Assembly (NCBI GenBank): GCA_003447235.1
Contig: DLZV01000012.1
Span: 5,356 to 69,355, forward strand
DNA from: Prevotella sp.
GTDB lineage: Bacteria > Bacteroidota > Bacteroidia > Bacteroidales > Bacteroidaceae
Direction: 5' to 3'
DNA: 64,000 nucleotides
Under the pieces are notes generated by a model, which made no database searches, had not been told where the DNA came from, and saw nothing but the letters and a program-made list of their open reading frames with translations. This document shows, one piece after another, positions 37,989 through 46,793 of the stretch. The translations under genes were made by a program, and so were the position numbers. How positions within the stretch are numbered: the first letter of the stretch is position 1; each line of letters starts with the position of its first letter.

Positions 37989-38049
37989 AAATTTAGTCTA
38001 ACTATACTTTATGCGAGATAAAGTCAATGGTAGCGTGATGCGCTGACCC

Positions 38050-39471
38050 TTACTTGATCACGTCCTCGGGGTCGAGCATGTGCTTCGGGTCGAGGATGGC
38101 GTCGAGCTTCTCCTTGGTCAGGATCTTGTCTCTGAGCACGAGATCATAGACAGAAGCGCCCGTCTCCAGAGCCTCCTTGGCGATCTTCGTGCTGTTCTTG
38201 TAGCCGATGTACGGGTTGAGAGCGGTGACGATACCGATGCTGTTGCGCACGGTCTCGGCATTGTGCTCGGCATTGACCGTGATACCATCGACGCAACGCT
38301 CACGCAGCGTGTCCATGGCGCGGCCCAGCCAGGTCTGGCTCTCGATGATGCACTGGGTGATGACCGGCTCCATGACGTTGAGCTGGAGCTGTCCTGCCTC
38401 GGCGGCAATCATCACGGTGGTGTCGTTGCCAATCACCTTGAAGCAAGTCTGGTTGGTCACCTCGGGGATGACAGGGTTTACCTTGCCCGGCATGATGCTG
38501 GAGCCCGGAGCCATCGGCGGGAGGTTGATCTCGTGGAGACCGCAACGGGGACCAGAGGCCATGAGGCGGAGGTCGTTGCAGATCTTGGACAACTTCACGG
38601 CCAGACGCTTCAGCGCGCCGCTATAGCTCACGTAGTCGCCCGTGTCGGGAGTAGCCTCGACGAGGTCCTTGCCGAGGGTGAAGTTCTCGCCCGTCAGCTC
38701 GGCCAGCTTCTTCGTGCAGAGCTCAGCGTAGCCCGGGACAGCGTTGAGACCCGTACCGATGGCTGTGGCGCCCATGTTGATCTCGAGCATCAGCTCCACA
38801 TTGCGATTGAGGTTGCCGATCTCCTCCTCAAGGGTATTGGCGAAGGCCGTAAACTCCTGTCCGCTCGTCATGGGGACGGCGTCCTGCAGCTGTGTGCGGC
38901 CCATCTTGATGTTGTTCTTGAATTCCTCGCCCTTCTTGCGGAAAGAGGCCACGAGACGTTCCAGAGCGGCTACGAGCTGCTTGTTCATCTCGATGAAGGT
39001 GAGGCGGATGGTGGTGGGATAGACGTCGTTGGTGGACTGACCGCAGTTGCAGTGGTCGTTGGGCCAGCAGTGCTGGTAGTCGCCCTTCTCGTAGCCCATC
39101 AGCTCGAGGGCACGGTTGGCAATCACCTCGTTGGCGTTCATGTTGACCGACGTGCCGGCACCACCCTGCACCATGTCGGTGACGAAGTTCTCATGAAACT
39201 TGCCGTCGATGATCTCGCGGCAGGCGCGGCACATAGCGTCGGCCACGTCGTCAGGAAGCTGACCCAGTTCGTGGTTGGCTTCGGCAGCAGCGAGTTTCAC
39301 GTATGCAATGGCCTTGACATACTCGGGATAGTCGCACATGTGCTTGCCCGAAATCTTGTAATTGTTGATGGCGCGCTGAGTCTGCACACCATAGTAAGCC
39401 TCGGCGGGTACCTGGAGCTCGCCCAAGAGGTCGCTCTCTACACGAAACTTCTTTTCGTTCTCGTTAGCCAT
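38050..39471 (-). CDS. aspA: Aspartate ammonia-lyase
   Basis: A 473-residue member of the fumarase/aspartase superfamily; it splits aspartate into fumarate and ammonia. The superfamily signature is GSSIMPGKVNPVIPEV; TSVNMNANEVIANRALELMG and CNCGQSTNDVYPTTIR match AspA better than class II fumarase (fumarase has S-x-x-M-P-x-K-x-N with G-T-A-V-G-T around a different His site). The distinction from FumC rests on whole-sequence feel. Single gene with its own promoter and a terminator. Confidence 0.88.
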   Translation of the reverse strand: MANENEKKFRVESDLLGELQVPAEAYYGVQTQRAINNYKISGKHMCDYPEYVKAIAYVKLAAAEANHELGQLPDDVADAMCRACREIIDGKFHENFVTDMVQGGAGTSVNMNANEVIANRALELMGYEKGDYQHCWPNDHCNCGQSTNDVYPTTIRLTFIEMNKQLVAALERLVASFRKKGEEFKNNIKMGRTQLQDAVPMTSGQEFTAFANTLEEEIGNLNRNVELMLEINMGATAIGTGLNAVPGYAELCTKKLAELTGENFTLGKDLVEATPDTGDYVSYSGALKRLAVKLSKICNDLRLMASGPRCGLHEINLPPMAPGSSIMPGKVNPVIPEVTNQTCFKVIGNDTTVMIAAEAGQLQLNVMEPVITQCIIESQTWLGRAMDTLRERCVDGITVNAEHNAETVRNSIGIVTALNPYIGYKNSTKIAKEALETGASVYDLVLRDKILTKEKLDAILDPKHMLDPEDVIK

Positions 39472-39516
39472 TTTGATTTTTGTTTTTAATTATTTATTGA
39501 TTTTTTATTTGCTCTG

Positions 39517-39548
39517 CAAAAGTAGCCAAAACAAATGAACCCACCAAA
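39517..39548 (-). promoter_or_regulatory. Promoter of aspA
   Basis: On the minus strand TTTG (39545-39548), 20-bp gap, TACTTTTG (39517-39524); 46 bp before the ATG. Confidence 0.7.
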
Positions 39549-39625
39549 TGTTTTCTATTAAATTAAGGATGGTTCTGATATTTAGAACCTTGTGTGCGCT
39601 CTCAGATGGCAGCATCTATCAAGAA

Positions 39626-39654
39626 AGCGGGCGAGGATGCTCTCCCCGCCCGCT
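39626..39654 (-). terminator. Terminator after the wza-wzc unit
   Basis: AGCGGGCG ... CGCCCGCT followed on the minus strand by TTTCTT, 44 bp past the wzc stop. Confidence 0.7.
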
Positions 39655-39697
39655 CTGTAGTCTATAGATTTAGCTACTTGCTTCTGCTCGTAGCTTA

Positions 39698-42154
39698 CTA
39701 CTTTTTCTTGCTCTTGTGCTTCTTCTTGTCGTCGTCGGTTTCGCCGTAGCCATAACCGTAGCCATAACCATATCCGTAGCGGTGGTAGCCCACGCGGGTC
39801 TCCGTGCCGTTGAGGATGAGGGCCATGTTGCGATACTTGCCTGCGTTGTAAAGGCGCTGGAGCTCCTTGAGCAAGGAGCGGTCGATCAGTCCGGCGCGCA
39901 CGATGAAGATCGTTCTGTCCACGTAGCTCGAGATGATCTCCGTATCGGCGACGACCTCGATAGGCGGACAGTCGAGCAGGACGTAGTCGTACTGGCTGCG
40001 AACCTCTTCCAGCAAGTCCTTCAAGCGGCCGTTGCCCAGCAGCTCGGTGGGGTTCGGCGGCACGATGCCGACCGGCAGGATGCTCAGGTTCTCATTGCCC
40101 TTGTAGGTATGGATGAGCTCGTGAAGGTCCGTATCCTTACCCGTGAGGTAATGGGTCAGACCGACCTGCGGCGATCCGATCAGGGCCGAGGCCATGGCCT
40201 TACGGATATCGCAGTCGATGATGAGCACCTTCTTCTGCTTGATGGCCAGCGACATGGCGATATTGGCCGAGAGATAGGTCTTACCACTACCCGAGTTGAA
40301 GGAGGTCATGATCATCACGTTGTCCTTTCTGTCCTCAGAAATGAGGAACTCGAGCTTCGTACGGAGCACGCGGAAGGCCTCGTTCATCACGTTGCGCTTG
40401 CCCTCCTGTACGACGATCTGCAGCTTGTCACGATGCTTGTTGCGACGCTGCCACCACTTGCGCTTGCCTGTATAAGGTATCTCTCCGATAAACGGTATGG
40501 TAAGACCCTCGATATCCTTGCGGCCGCGTACGGTGGTGTTCATGCTCTCGCGGAGGTAGAACAGTCCGATAGGCAACATCAGACCCAGGGCCAGGGCGAT
40601 GAGCAGGATGTTGCGGTGGTTGGGCGAGATGGGATAGGCGTTGCCAAACGGGGCGGTGATGATGCGGATGTTGTAGGCGGTGAAAGCCTGATTCATCTCG
40701 TTCTCCTCGCGCTTCTGGAGCAGGAAGAGGTAGAGTTGCTCCTTGACCTGCTGCTGACGGCCCACGCTCGTGAGGTACTTCTCCTGCTTCGGGCTGGAGG
40801 CGATCTTCGCCGTGGCCTGGTTCTCGTTCTGCTGCGCGTGGCTCAACTGCAGGTCGATTGTGCTGCAGAGGTTGTCGATGCCCTCCAGGATGACCTTGCG
40901 GATCTGGGCCAGTTGCTCGTCGTAGTCGCTCACGATGGGGTTGCGCTCCGAGGAGTTGGCGATGAGCGAGTTGCGCTGGAGCAGAAGCGTGTTGTATTCT
41001 GCGATCTGCTGCTCAATGCCCGTCGATTCCAGTCCGGCATTGGTAGGCAGGAGCTTGCGCGACTTGGCACCGCGCGTCAGCATGCCCTTTACGTATTGTG
41101 CCATGGAGCGCTGCGTGTTGAGGGCCAGCACTTGCTTTTGGCTCTCCTGCGACTGCTGCATGGACATCTGCGAGGCAGCCTGTACGGACGGCAGCAGGTT
41201 GCTGCTCTTATAGCTGGAGATGTCGCTATCGATACCGCTCAGCTCGCGCTCGATGATAGCCAGGCGCTCGTTGATAAACTTCGTCGTGGCGATCGTCAAC
41301 ATGTTCTTCTCTCTCACCCAGCTCTCCTTATAGACCGTAATGAGGGTGTTGATGATGTCGTCGGCGCGGTAGGGCTCTTTGTCCTTATAGGAAATGCGGA
41401 CCAGGGTGGACATCTTGTCCGTCAGTTCCACCGACAAGTTTCTTTGCACGCCCTCCGTCTTGGTGTAGAGGTCGGTGCGTGTCACGAGGATTGGATCTTT
41501 CGTATGGGTGACAAATGAGCCGTAGTACTGTGTCGGTGTGACCAGCACATTGCCCACCGGCGTACCGATGATGGTGCTTGTGCGGCCCGTCACGGTCACC
41601 TCTGGACTGCCGACCGGCTTGCCGTTGCGCATAAAGTTGGACAGTTTCACCACGCCGTTGGGCTGCAGCTCCATCTGCATGGCTGCCGACTCATGGTCGC
41701 CCAGTCCCATCATGCGGACGTTGGCCGGGAGCGAGCGTCCGTAGAGGATGTTCTTGTGCCAGCGGCCCTCCATCGTATAGTTCATGTCGAGGTTCAGGCG
41801 CTTCACGGTCTCCAGCACGTTGGAGGGAGCCTGGATGGCAGCCATCTCGTTGTTGACGTTGCTCTGGTCGGGGTTCTGACCCAAGTTGGCGAACATCGCG
41901 TTGAGGTCCTTGCCACGCTGCGGGCTGTCCTCCTTGATGACGACGAGCGCCGTGCGTTGGTAGGTGTTGGGCGTGATCTTCAGATAGTACCATCCTGCTG
42001 CGCCAAAGAGTATGACGGACTGGAGTATCCAAAACCAGTTGCCAAGCACGATGTCCAGGAGCATGCGCAGGTTGAATCCGCCATTCTCGAGCTCGTTGTT
42101 CTCGGCTGTTGCTGAGTAGTTCTTTTCGCTTTCTAAGCTATTGTTTGTTGCCAT
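39698..42154 (-). CDS. Polysaccharide co-polymerase / tyrosine autokinase (Wzc type)
   Basis: An 818-residue inner-membrane protein. The N-terminal Wzz domain begins with a membrane helix (WFWILQSVILFGAAGWYYL), followed by a long periplasmic coiled region with the GNVR-like part (SSPKQEKYLTSVGRQQQVKE) and a second helix (ILLIALALGLMLPIGLFYL). The cytoplasmic kinase has Walker A FNSGSGKTYLSANIA, Walker A' KKVLIIDCDIRKA and Walker B YDYVLLDCPP. The C-terminus is a tyrosine cluster of six YG repeats, then a lysine-rich end; such clusters are autophosphorylated in this family. It controls export and chain length of capsule or exopolysaccharide with the Wza-like protein encoded 19 bp upstream. Confidence 0.92.
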   Translation of the reverse strand: MATNNSLESEKNYSATAENNELENGGFNLRMLLDIVLGNWFWILQSVILFGAAGWYYLKITPNTYQRTALVVIKEDSPQRGKDLNAMFANLGQNPDQSNVNNEMAAIQAPSNVLETVKRLNLDMNYTMEGRWHKNILYGRSLPANVRMMGLGDHESAAMQMELQPNGVVKLSNFMRNGKPVGSPEVTVTGRTSTIIGTPVGNVLVTPTQYYGSFVTHTKDPILVTRTDLYTKTEGVQRNLSVELTDKMSTLVRISYKDKEPYRADDIINTLITVYKESWVREKNMLTIATTKFINERLAIIERELSGIDSDISSYKSSNLLPSVQAASQMSMQQSQESQKQVLALNTQRSMAQYVKGMLTRGAKSRKLLPTNAGLESTGIEQQIAEYNTLLLQRNSLIANSSERNPIVSDYDEQLAQIRKVILEGIDNLCSTIDLQLSHAQQNENQATAKIASSPKQEKYLTSVGRQQQVKEQLYLFLLQKREENEMNQAFTAYNIRIITAPFGNAYPISPNHRNILLIALALGLMLPIGLFYLRESMNTTVRGRKDIEGLTIPFIGEIPYTGKRKWWQRRNKHRDKLQIVVQEGKRNVMNEAFRVLRTKLEFLISEDRKDNVMIMTSFNSGSGKTYLSANIAMSLAIKQKKVLIIDCDIRKAMASALIGSPQVGLTHYLTGKDTDLHELIHTYKGNENLSILPVGIVPPNPTELLGNGRLKDLLEEVRSQYDYVLLDCPPIEVVADTEIISSYVDRTIFIVRAGLIDRSLLKELQRLYNAGKYRNMALILNGTETRVGYHRYGYGYGYGYGYGETDDDKKKHKSKKK

Positions 42155-42173
42155 TTCCTTTTTGAGAGTAAGT

Positions 42174-42998
42174 TTACCAATTCTTGATAAGCATCGTCAC
42201 ACTCATGGCCAGGGAGGCCATGGAGACCCAGAAGGCAGACGAGCGGAAGGTGTTGCCATTGACCGTGCTCTGGCGAGCGCGCGTCGGGTTGGGGTCCACG
42301 TAGATGATGTCGCCCTGCTTCAGGTAGTAGGCTGGCGAGCTTGTGATGTCCTGACCCGAGAGCATGTTGATATTATAGACCTTGCGCTCGCCGCCCTCGG
42401 TACGAATCACCGTCACGTGGTCGCGCTGGCCGTAGATGGTCAGGTCGCCCGCGCGGCTGATGGCGTCGAGGATGGTCTCGCGGTCGTTTTCGAAATTATA
42501 CTGTCCCGGCTTGTTCACTTCGCCCAGCACGGAGAAGTGAATGCCACCAAACTCCACCGACACGACGGCGTCCTTGACCAGGTCTTCCTTGAACAACTGC
42601 TCTTTGATGGTCGAGGCGACTTGTTCGCGCGACAGGCCGCCCACATGGACCTTGCCCAGCACGGGGAAGTCGATGTCGCCCTTGCTGTCGATGGTGTAGA
42701 GCACGGTGTATTGGTTGCTGCTCGCCGTGCGCGTATTGGAAGTTGTTCCGCTGGAGAGCATCACGCCCTGCGAGAGCGTGAAGAGTGAGGAAAGCTGCGG
42801 GTTGCGGCTTGTCACGATGATGGAGAGTTTGTCGCCAGGCTGGAAAGTGATGGGCTTAGACTGAGAAACGGTCTCGGAAAATCCCGGACCGTAGTCCTGG
42901 AAGTAGGAGATGTTTTGTGTTTCGGAACAGCCTGTCAGCATCAATACGGCTAACAGGGTGGCGAATAGGCTGGAAAGGAGCGTTTTCTTGCGCATCAT
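42174..42998 (-). CDS. Polysaccharide export outer-membrane lipoprotein (Wza type)
   Basis: A 274-residue protein if started at 42998; the lipoprotein signal is LLAVLMLTGCSETQ. It contains the Poly_export domain (KPITFQPGDKLSIIVTSRNP) and SLBB segments (DIDFPVLGKVHVGGLSREQV, INMLSGQDITSSPAYYLKQG, then DIIYVDPNPT), and ends in a membrane helix (FWVSMASLAMSVTMLIKNW). It forms the outer-membrane polysaccharide channel. First gene of the two-gene wza-wzc unit; glycosyltransferases of the locus are not adjacent. Confidence 0.92.
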   Translation of the reverse strand: MMRKKTLLSSLFATLLAVLMLTGCSETQNISYFQDYGPGFSETVSQSKPITFQPGDKLSIIVTSRNPQLSSLFTLSQGVMLSSGTTSNTRTASSNQYTVLYTIDSKGDIDFPVLGKVHVGGLSREQVASTIKEQLFKEDLVKDAVVSVEFGGIHFSVLGEVNKPGQYNFENDRETILDAISRAGDLTIYGQRDHVTVIRTEGGERKVYNINMLSGQDITSSPAYYLKQGDIIYVDPNPTRARQSTVNGNTFRSSAFWVSMASLAMSVTMLIKNW

Positions 42999-43249
42999 GT
43001 ATTTTTTTAAGTTTGTGGCCAATTCCATCAGGCTCTTTTTCCATAAAAACGCGCTGGATGGGCGGACCGATGTTCTTTCAATTCTTGATGGCCGCAAAGT
43101 TACGGAAATTTTACCTCTCTTGCAAGTTTTTGTTTCTTAACTAGCAGAAAGCCCTTGATTTTTAACTTTTCACCCCTCCCTACCCTATGCTTTTTGCAAG
43201 TTTTCCTTTCTGAACTCTTGGGCAGTTCACACGAAAAGGGCATGGAGGG

Positions 43250-43282
43250 CCTTCGGGATGGTCTCGGGATGCCTTCGGGATG
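43250..43282. repeat. 33-bp dispersed repeat, copy 1
   Basis: A run of 33 bases built from CCTTCGGGATG, GTCTCGGGATG and CCTTCGGGATG is identical at 63775-63807. Each copy is itself three 11-bp units. Confidence 0.85.
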
Positions 43283-43309
43283 GACGCTAAACTTCGTCCA
43301 TCCCGAAGG
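43272..43309 (-). terminator. Strong hairpin after the thioredoxin-fold gene
   Basis: CCTTCGGGATGGACG / CGTCCATCCCGAAGG, a 15-bp perfect stem with an 8-base loop, 40 bp past the stop of the 43.3-45.2 kb gene. It reuses the last unit of the 33-bp repeat as one arm. Confidence 0.7.
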
Positions 43310-43348
43310 TGTTTTCTGTCGTGCTTCGCTTGCGTGCACCTGCCGGAC

Positions 43349-45220
43349 CTATTTCCGGACTATCATCTTCACGGTGCGTCCGTCGGCGAGGCGTACGATG
43401 TTGATGCCTTTGGTGGGCGACTGCAGTTGTCGTCCGTCGGGCGTGTAGTAGGCCACGGGAGTAGCGTCCTTGTTGACTGTGAGGGCCGAAACGCCATCCG
43501 TCTCGCCACCAACCTTTGCCTTACGGGCGTTGACGACCTCTCCTGTCGTGCTGTCGATAAGCAGGGCCACGGCGCGCAACTTGTAGTTTTGCTGGCCTGC
43601 GAGGATGCTCTTCGCCTTGCACGTCTGCGAGTCCTTCGACAGGTCGAAGCGGAAGGTGTATTCATAGTCCTTGTCGGCCTCGATCTGTTCTGGCAGGCTG
43701 CCCTCGATGAAACTGGGTCCGCTGAATCCTATGGCCACCATGTTGTAGGTGAGGTCATAGACGTAGCCGTCGCCCTGCGTGAACAGTTCCATGTCGGTGT
43801 CGGTGTATTCCGTGTTGTTGGGATAGTAGTTTTTCTGCGTCCAACTGTCCTCCTCGCCGCTCAGTCCGTCGGCGGTGAGGATGAAGCCCAGCTGATAGGG
43901 GTTGGCCTGCACGGGCAGCGGGAAGCGTACTGTGGCCTTGCATTCCACCTCCGAGGCGTTGTCCTCTGCATAGTTGGCTGCTATGTCGATGTCGGCAGGC
44001 GCCAGTTGGTCGCACGCCTTGGCATAGGTCTCGTTCAGCAGGAAGTGGGTGCTGGGCTCATCACCGCTATAGGGATCGGTGGGGTGTACGCGGTCTATGT
44101 ATGCGCTGGGGAAAGAGGCCGTGCCATTGGGAAACTCCGGCCCCTCATCGCCTCCGGCAAACTCCATCGGGTCGCGGTTGTGGTAGCTCACGCCCACGAA
44201 GTCGTCACCCAGGAGCGCGTCCATATTCTCCAGTCCCACAAATCCCTTTGGGCACCAGCCACACCATGTGCCTGTGTATTCCTCCAGCAATGCGCGCTTG
44301 GTGGGTACGAAACTCAGACTGTGGATGGTGGTCGAGGCGCTGGGGAGCGCGTTCTGGTTGGCCTCGCTATCGACTTTTGTCACTTGGATTGTGAAGGGGA
44401 AGTCGCCAGCATGGGGCAGCGCGTCGGCGGTCAGCGTGACGGTGGCCGAGGCATTGTAGTGTGCCGGCAGGGCCTTGTCCAGCGTGATATGTTTCTCCAC
44501 GGGGCTATCTGATTCGCCAGGAGCGTTGTAGGCCACGTCTATGGAACTGACGGGCTGGCTTCCCTGGTTGCGGATGTTGAAGGTCAGCGTGTTGCTGCCT
44601 TCTCCTACCTTGAAGTATTGATCGTTCAGCGTGGGCGAGACCGATCGTGCCGGCAGTCCATCGATGAGCACCTGCATCGCCAGCATCATGTTGCGGTCGG
44701 CGGAGACGGAACTGAATCCCTCGTAGTAGGACCGGGTAGTGTGGAGGTAGAAGTAGTCGGGGTTGGTTCCGCTGATGGTTGTAATCGGCTTCGACACCTT
44801 CTCGTCCATCTCGAAGGAATAGCCTACATAGACGCCCTCGCTGGTGATGGTGTAGGGGGAGTCGAACGTCACGTCGATGAAACCCGGTCCGGGTGTGAAC
44901 GACTTCACCTCGACGTCAGGAGTGAAACTATAGTCCGTCAGCTCCAGGTTCTTGCTGATCCACGCCTGAGCTTCGATGAGGTGGTCAATGTCATCGGGGA
45001 AGGGAATGCGTACACCCGTAATCTGGCTTCCGACGAGTCCTTGGTCGTTTTCGTCCACGGTCAGCCTGACGGCTACGTCATAGCTTTCCATCATTCGGGT
45101 GCCGTAGCTTGTGAGAGGTTCTGTGCCGGTATAGCCACCATAGGGGGTGGTCTGTGCCGCGGCAGGGACTGCTCCCATCAGTAGGGAGGCAGACAAGGCA
45201 AGTAAAGTCTTTTTCGTCAT
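43349..45220 (-). CDS. Exported thioredoxin-fold protein (Omp28-like) with sorting-like tail
   Basis: A 623-residue protein; start at 45220 gives signal peptide MTKKTLLALSASLLMGAVPA ending AAAQ. A promoter -7 box overlaps the longer alternative start, which supports this choice. The first ~300 residues are Ig-like or beta-rich (SNTLTFNIRNQGSQPVSSID). Near residue 315 is EEYTGTWCGWCPKGFVGLEN, a thioredoxin-like C-x-x-C in the Omp28-related pattern. The tail is AYYTPDGRQLQSPTKGINIV then RLADGRTVKMIVRK, a Prevotella sorting-like end. Likely a surface or periplasmic protein; redox activity is inferred from C-G-W-C only. Confidence 0.8.
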   Translation of the reverse strand: MTKKTLLALSASLLMGAVPAAAQTTPYGGYTGTEPLTSYGTRMMESYDVAVRLTVDENDQGLVGSQITGVRIPFPDDIDHLIEAQAWISKNLELTDYSFTPDVEVKSFTPGPGFIDVTFDSPYTITSEGVYVGYSFEMDEKVSKPITTISGTNPDYFYLHTTRSYYEGFSSVSADRNMMLAMQVLIDGLPARSVSPTLNDQYFKVGEGSNTLTFNIRNQGSQPVSSIDVAYNAPGESDSPVEKHITLDKALPAHYNASATVTLTADALPHAGDFPFTIQVTKVDSEANQNALPSASTTIHSLSFVPTKRALLEEYTGTWCGWCPKGFVGLENMDALLGDDFVGVSYHNRDPMEFAGGDEGPEFPNGTASFPSAYIDRVHPTDPYSGDEPSTHFLLNETYAKACDQLAPADIDIAANYAEDNASEVECKATVRFPLPVQANPYQLGFILTADGLSGEEDSWTQKNYYPNNTEYTDTDMELFTQGDGYVYDLTYNMVAIGFSGPSFIEGSLPEQIEADKDYEYTFRFDLSKDSQTCKAKSILAGQQNYKLRAVALLIDSTTGEVVNARKAKVGGETDGVSALTVNKDATPVAYYTPDGRQLQSPTKGINIVRLADGRTVKMIVRK

Positions 45221-45259
45221 ATTGTGGGTCTTTAATTGTTTTATTTCGCGTAATTGTCG

Positions 45260-45291
45260 CAAAGTTAGTGTTTTTTAGTGAGAGTTCCAAA
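45260..45291 (-). promoter_or_regulatory. Promoter of the thioredoxin-fold gene
   Basis: On the minus strand TTTG (45288-45291), about 20-bp gap, TAACTTTG (45260-45267); 40 bp before the ATG. Confidence 0.7.
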
Positions 45292-45333
45292 TAAATAATA
45301 GATTATCGTGGCTTTTTGTGGTGTTTTTTATAG

Positions 45334-45450
45334 AAGGCAGGGTGTTCAGAATCGTTTGGAGCCTTTGGCGAACCTTTCGCTTGACCTGGTAGGCGACTTC
45401 AAGCGAAGCCTCCATGGAATCGGTTCTGTTGATTCTGGACACCCAGCCTT
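45334..45450. repeat. 117-bp inverted-repeat element
   Basis: The ends AAGGCAGGGTGTTCAGAATC and GATTCTGGACACCCAGCCTT are inverted repeats matching at 18 of 20 positions. Inside is a second perfect 9-bp pair, TTCGCTTGA / TCAAGCGAA. The element may be a small non-autonomous mobile element, or simply the terminator of the permease gene that ends 12 bp away. Confidence 0.6.
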
Positions 45451-45461
45451 GGGTGGGGTTA

Positions 45462-46763
45462 TTATCCGAAGACGAAGTTGAGGACGAAGAGCACGGCGAG
45501 GACCACGAGCGTGATGTTGAGGTCGCGCCACTTGCCCGTGAGGAGCTTGGTCAGGACGAAGGTCAGGATGCCGAAGCAGACTCCGTCGGCGATGCTATAG
45601 CAGAGCAACATCATGATGACTGTGACGAAACTGGGGAAGGCCTCGGACATATCCGTCATTTCGATGTGCTTGATGCCGTCGAGCATCAGTACGCCGACGA
45701 TGACCAGCGCACCACTCGTCGCCGCGCTGGGAATGAGCAGGAAGAACGGAGCCAGGAAGAGGGCCACAAGGAAAAGCAGTCCCGTGACAAAGGAAGTGAG
45801 TCCGGATCGTCCTCCCTCGGCAATGCCGCTTGCGCTCTCGACATAAGTCGTGATGGTGCTGGAGCCGAGCATGGCGCCACAGGTCGTACCGATGGCGTCG
45901 CTCATCATCGCCTCGCTGACATGGGGAATCGAACCATCGGGGCGCACATTGCCCGTCTTGTAGCACAGGCCGACGAGGGTGCCCACCGTGTCGAAGATAT
46001 TGACGAGCAGCAAAGAGATGACCACCAGCACGGTCTTGATGTTCAGTAGCGAGGTGAAGTCAAACTGCAGGAATGTCGGTGCCACGCTCTTGGGCAGACT
46101 GATGGGAATCCAGCCGCTCTCCACCTGCGTCACACCCAGGGGAATGCCTATCAGCGTGGCAGCGATGATGCCATAGAACAAGGATCCTTTGACCCTGCGT
46201 GTCATCAGTACGGCGCTCAGCACGATGGCTATCCATCCCAGGATGGCCGTCGGGGTGAAGTCGCCCAGGCCTACGAAGGTGGCCTCGTTGGAGACGATGA
46301 TGCCCGCGTTCTTCAGTCCGATGAAGGCGATGAACATTCCGATACCTGCCGAGACGGCGTAGCGCAGGTTGGTCGGGATGGCGTCCAGGATACGCTCGCG
46401 CACGTTGAGGAAGGTGATGAGGATGAAGACCAGGCCCTCTATCAGCATGATGGCGAGGGCTTGCCGCCAGGAGTAGCCCATGGCCTGACACAGCGTGAAG
46501 GCGAAGAAGGCGTTCAGACCCATCGACGGAGCTTGGGCGAAGGGCAGCTTGGCCATGACGGCCAGCAGGATGGTGGCGATGGCCGAAGCAAGGGCGGTGG
46601 CGGTGAAGAGCGCGCCACGGTCCATGCCTGTGGCGCTGAGGATGGCTGGATTGACGGCGAGGATGTAGCACATCGTCATAAATGTGGTGAGGCCGGCCAC
46701 CAGTTCTGTGCGGACGGTCATCGTGCGGGCGTCAAAGCCAAATAGTTTTTCGAGCAAAGGCAT
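45462..46763 (-). CDS. NCS2-family purine/xanthine-type permease (AzgA/PbuG-like)
   Basis: A 433-residue protein with about 12-13 membrane helices. Family features include LVAGLTTFMTMCYILAVNPA near the N-terminus, AQAPSMGLNAFFAFTLCQAM, and SSTITTYVESASGIAEGGRS in the middle. It matches the AzgA-like guanine/hypoxanthine/adenine permeases. The specific base cannot be told. Single gene. Confidence 0.9.
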   Translation of the reverse strand: MPLLEKLFGFDARTMTVRTELVAGLTTFMTMCYILAVNPAILSATGMDRGALFTATALASAIATILLAVMAKLPFAQAPSMGLNAFFAFTLCQAMGYSWRQALAIMLIEGLVFILITFLNVRERILDAIPTNLRYAVSAGIGMFIAFIGLKNAGIIVSNEATFVGLGDFTPTAILGWIAIVLSAVLMTRRVKGSLFYGIIAATLIGIPLGVTQVESGWIPISLPKSVAPTFLQFDFTSLLNIKTVLVVISLLLVNIFDTVGTLVGLCYKTGNVRPDGSIPHVSEAMMSDAIGTTCGAMLGSSTITTYVESASGIAEGGRSGLTSFVTGLLFLVALFLAPFFLLIPSAATSGALVIVGVLMLDGIKHIEMTDMSEAFPSFVTVIMMLLCYSIADGVCFGILTFVLTKLLTGKWRDLNITLVVLAVLFVLNFVFG

Positions 46764-46793
46764 TTTCTCTCTTATTCTTATAGTTCCATGGAT

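Larger units (their letters stand above)
42999..43348 (-). promoter_or_regulatory. Intergenic region with promoter of the wza-wzc unit
   Basis: On the minus strand TAACTTTG at 43095-43102, with TTGC 19 bp further upstream, about 97 bp before the wza start. The rest contains a terminator hairpin and a repeat reported separately. No gene seen. Confidence 0.6.

Noticed and set aside
38050..39471. Class II fumarase instead of aspartase
   Set aside because: The signature is shared, but the surrounding segments and length fit AspA better; some doubt is kept in the confidence.
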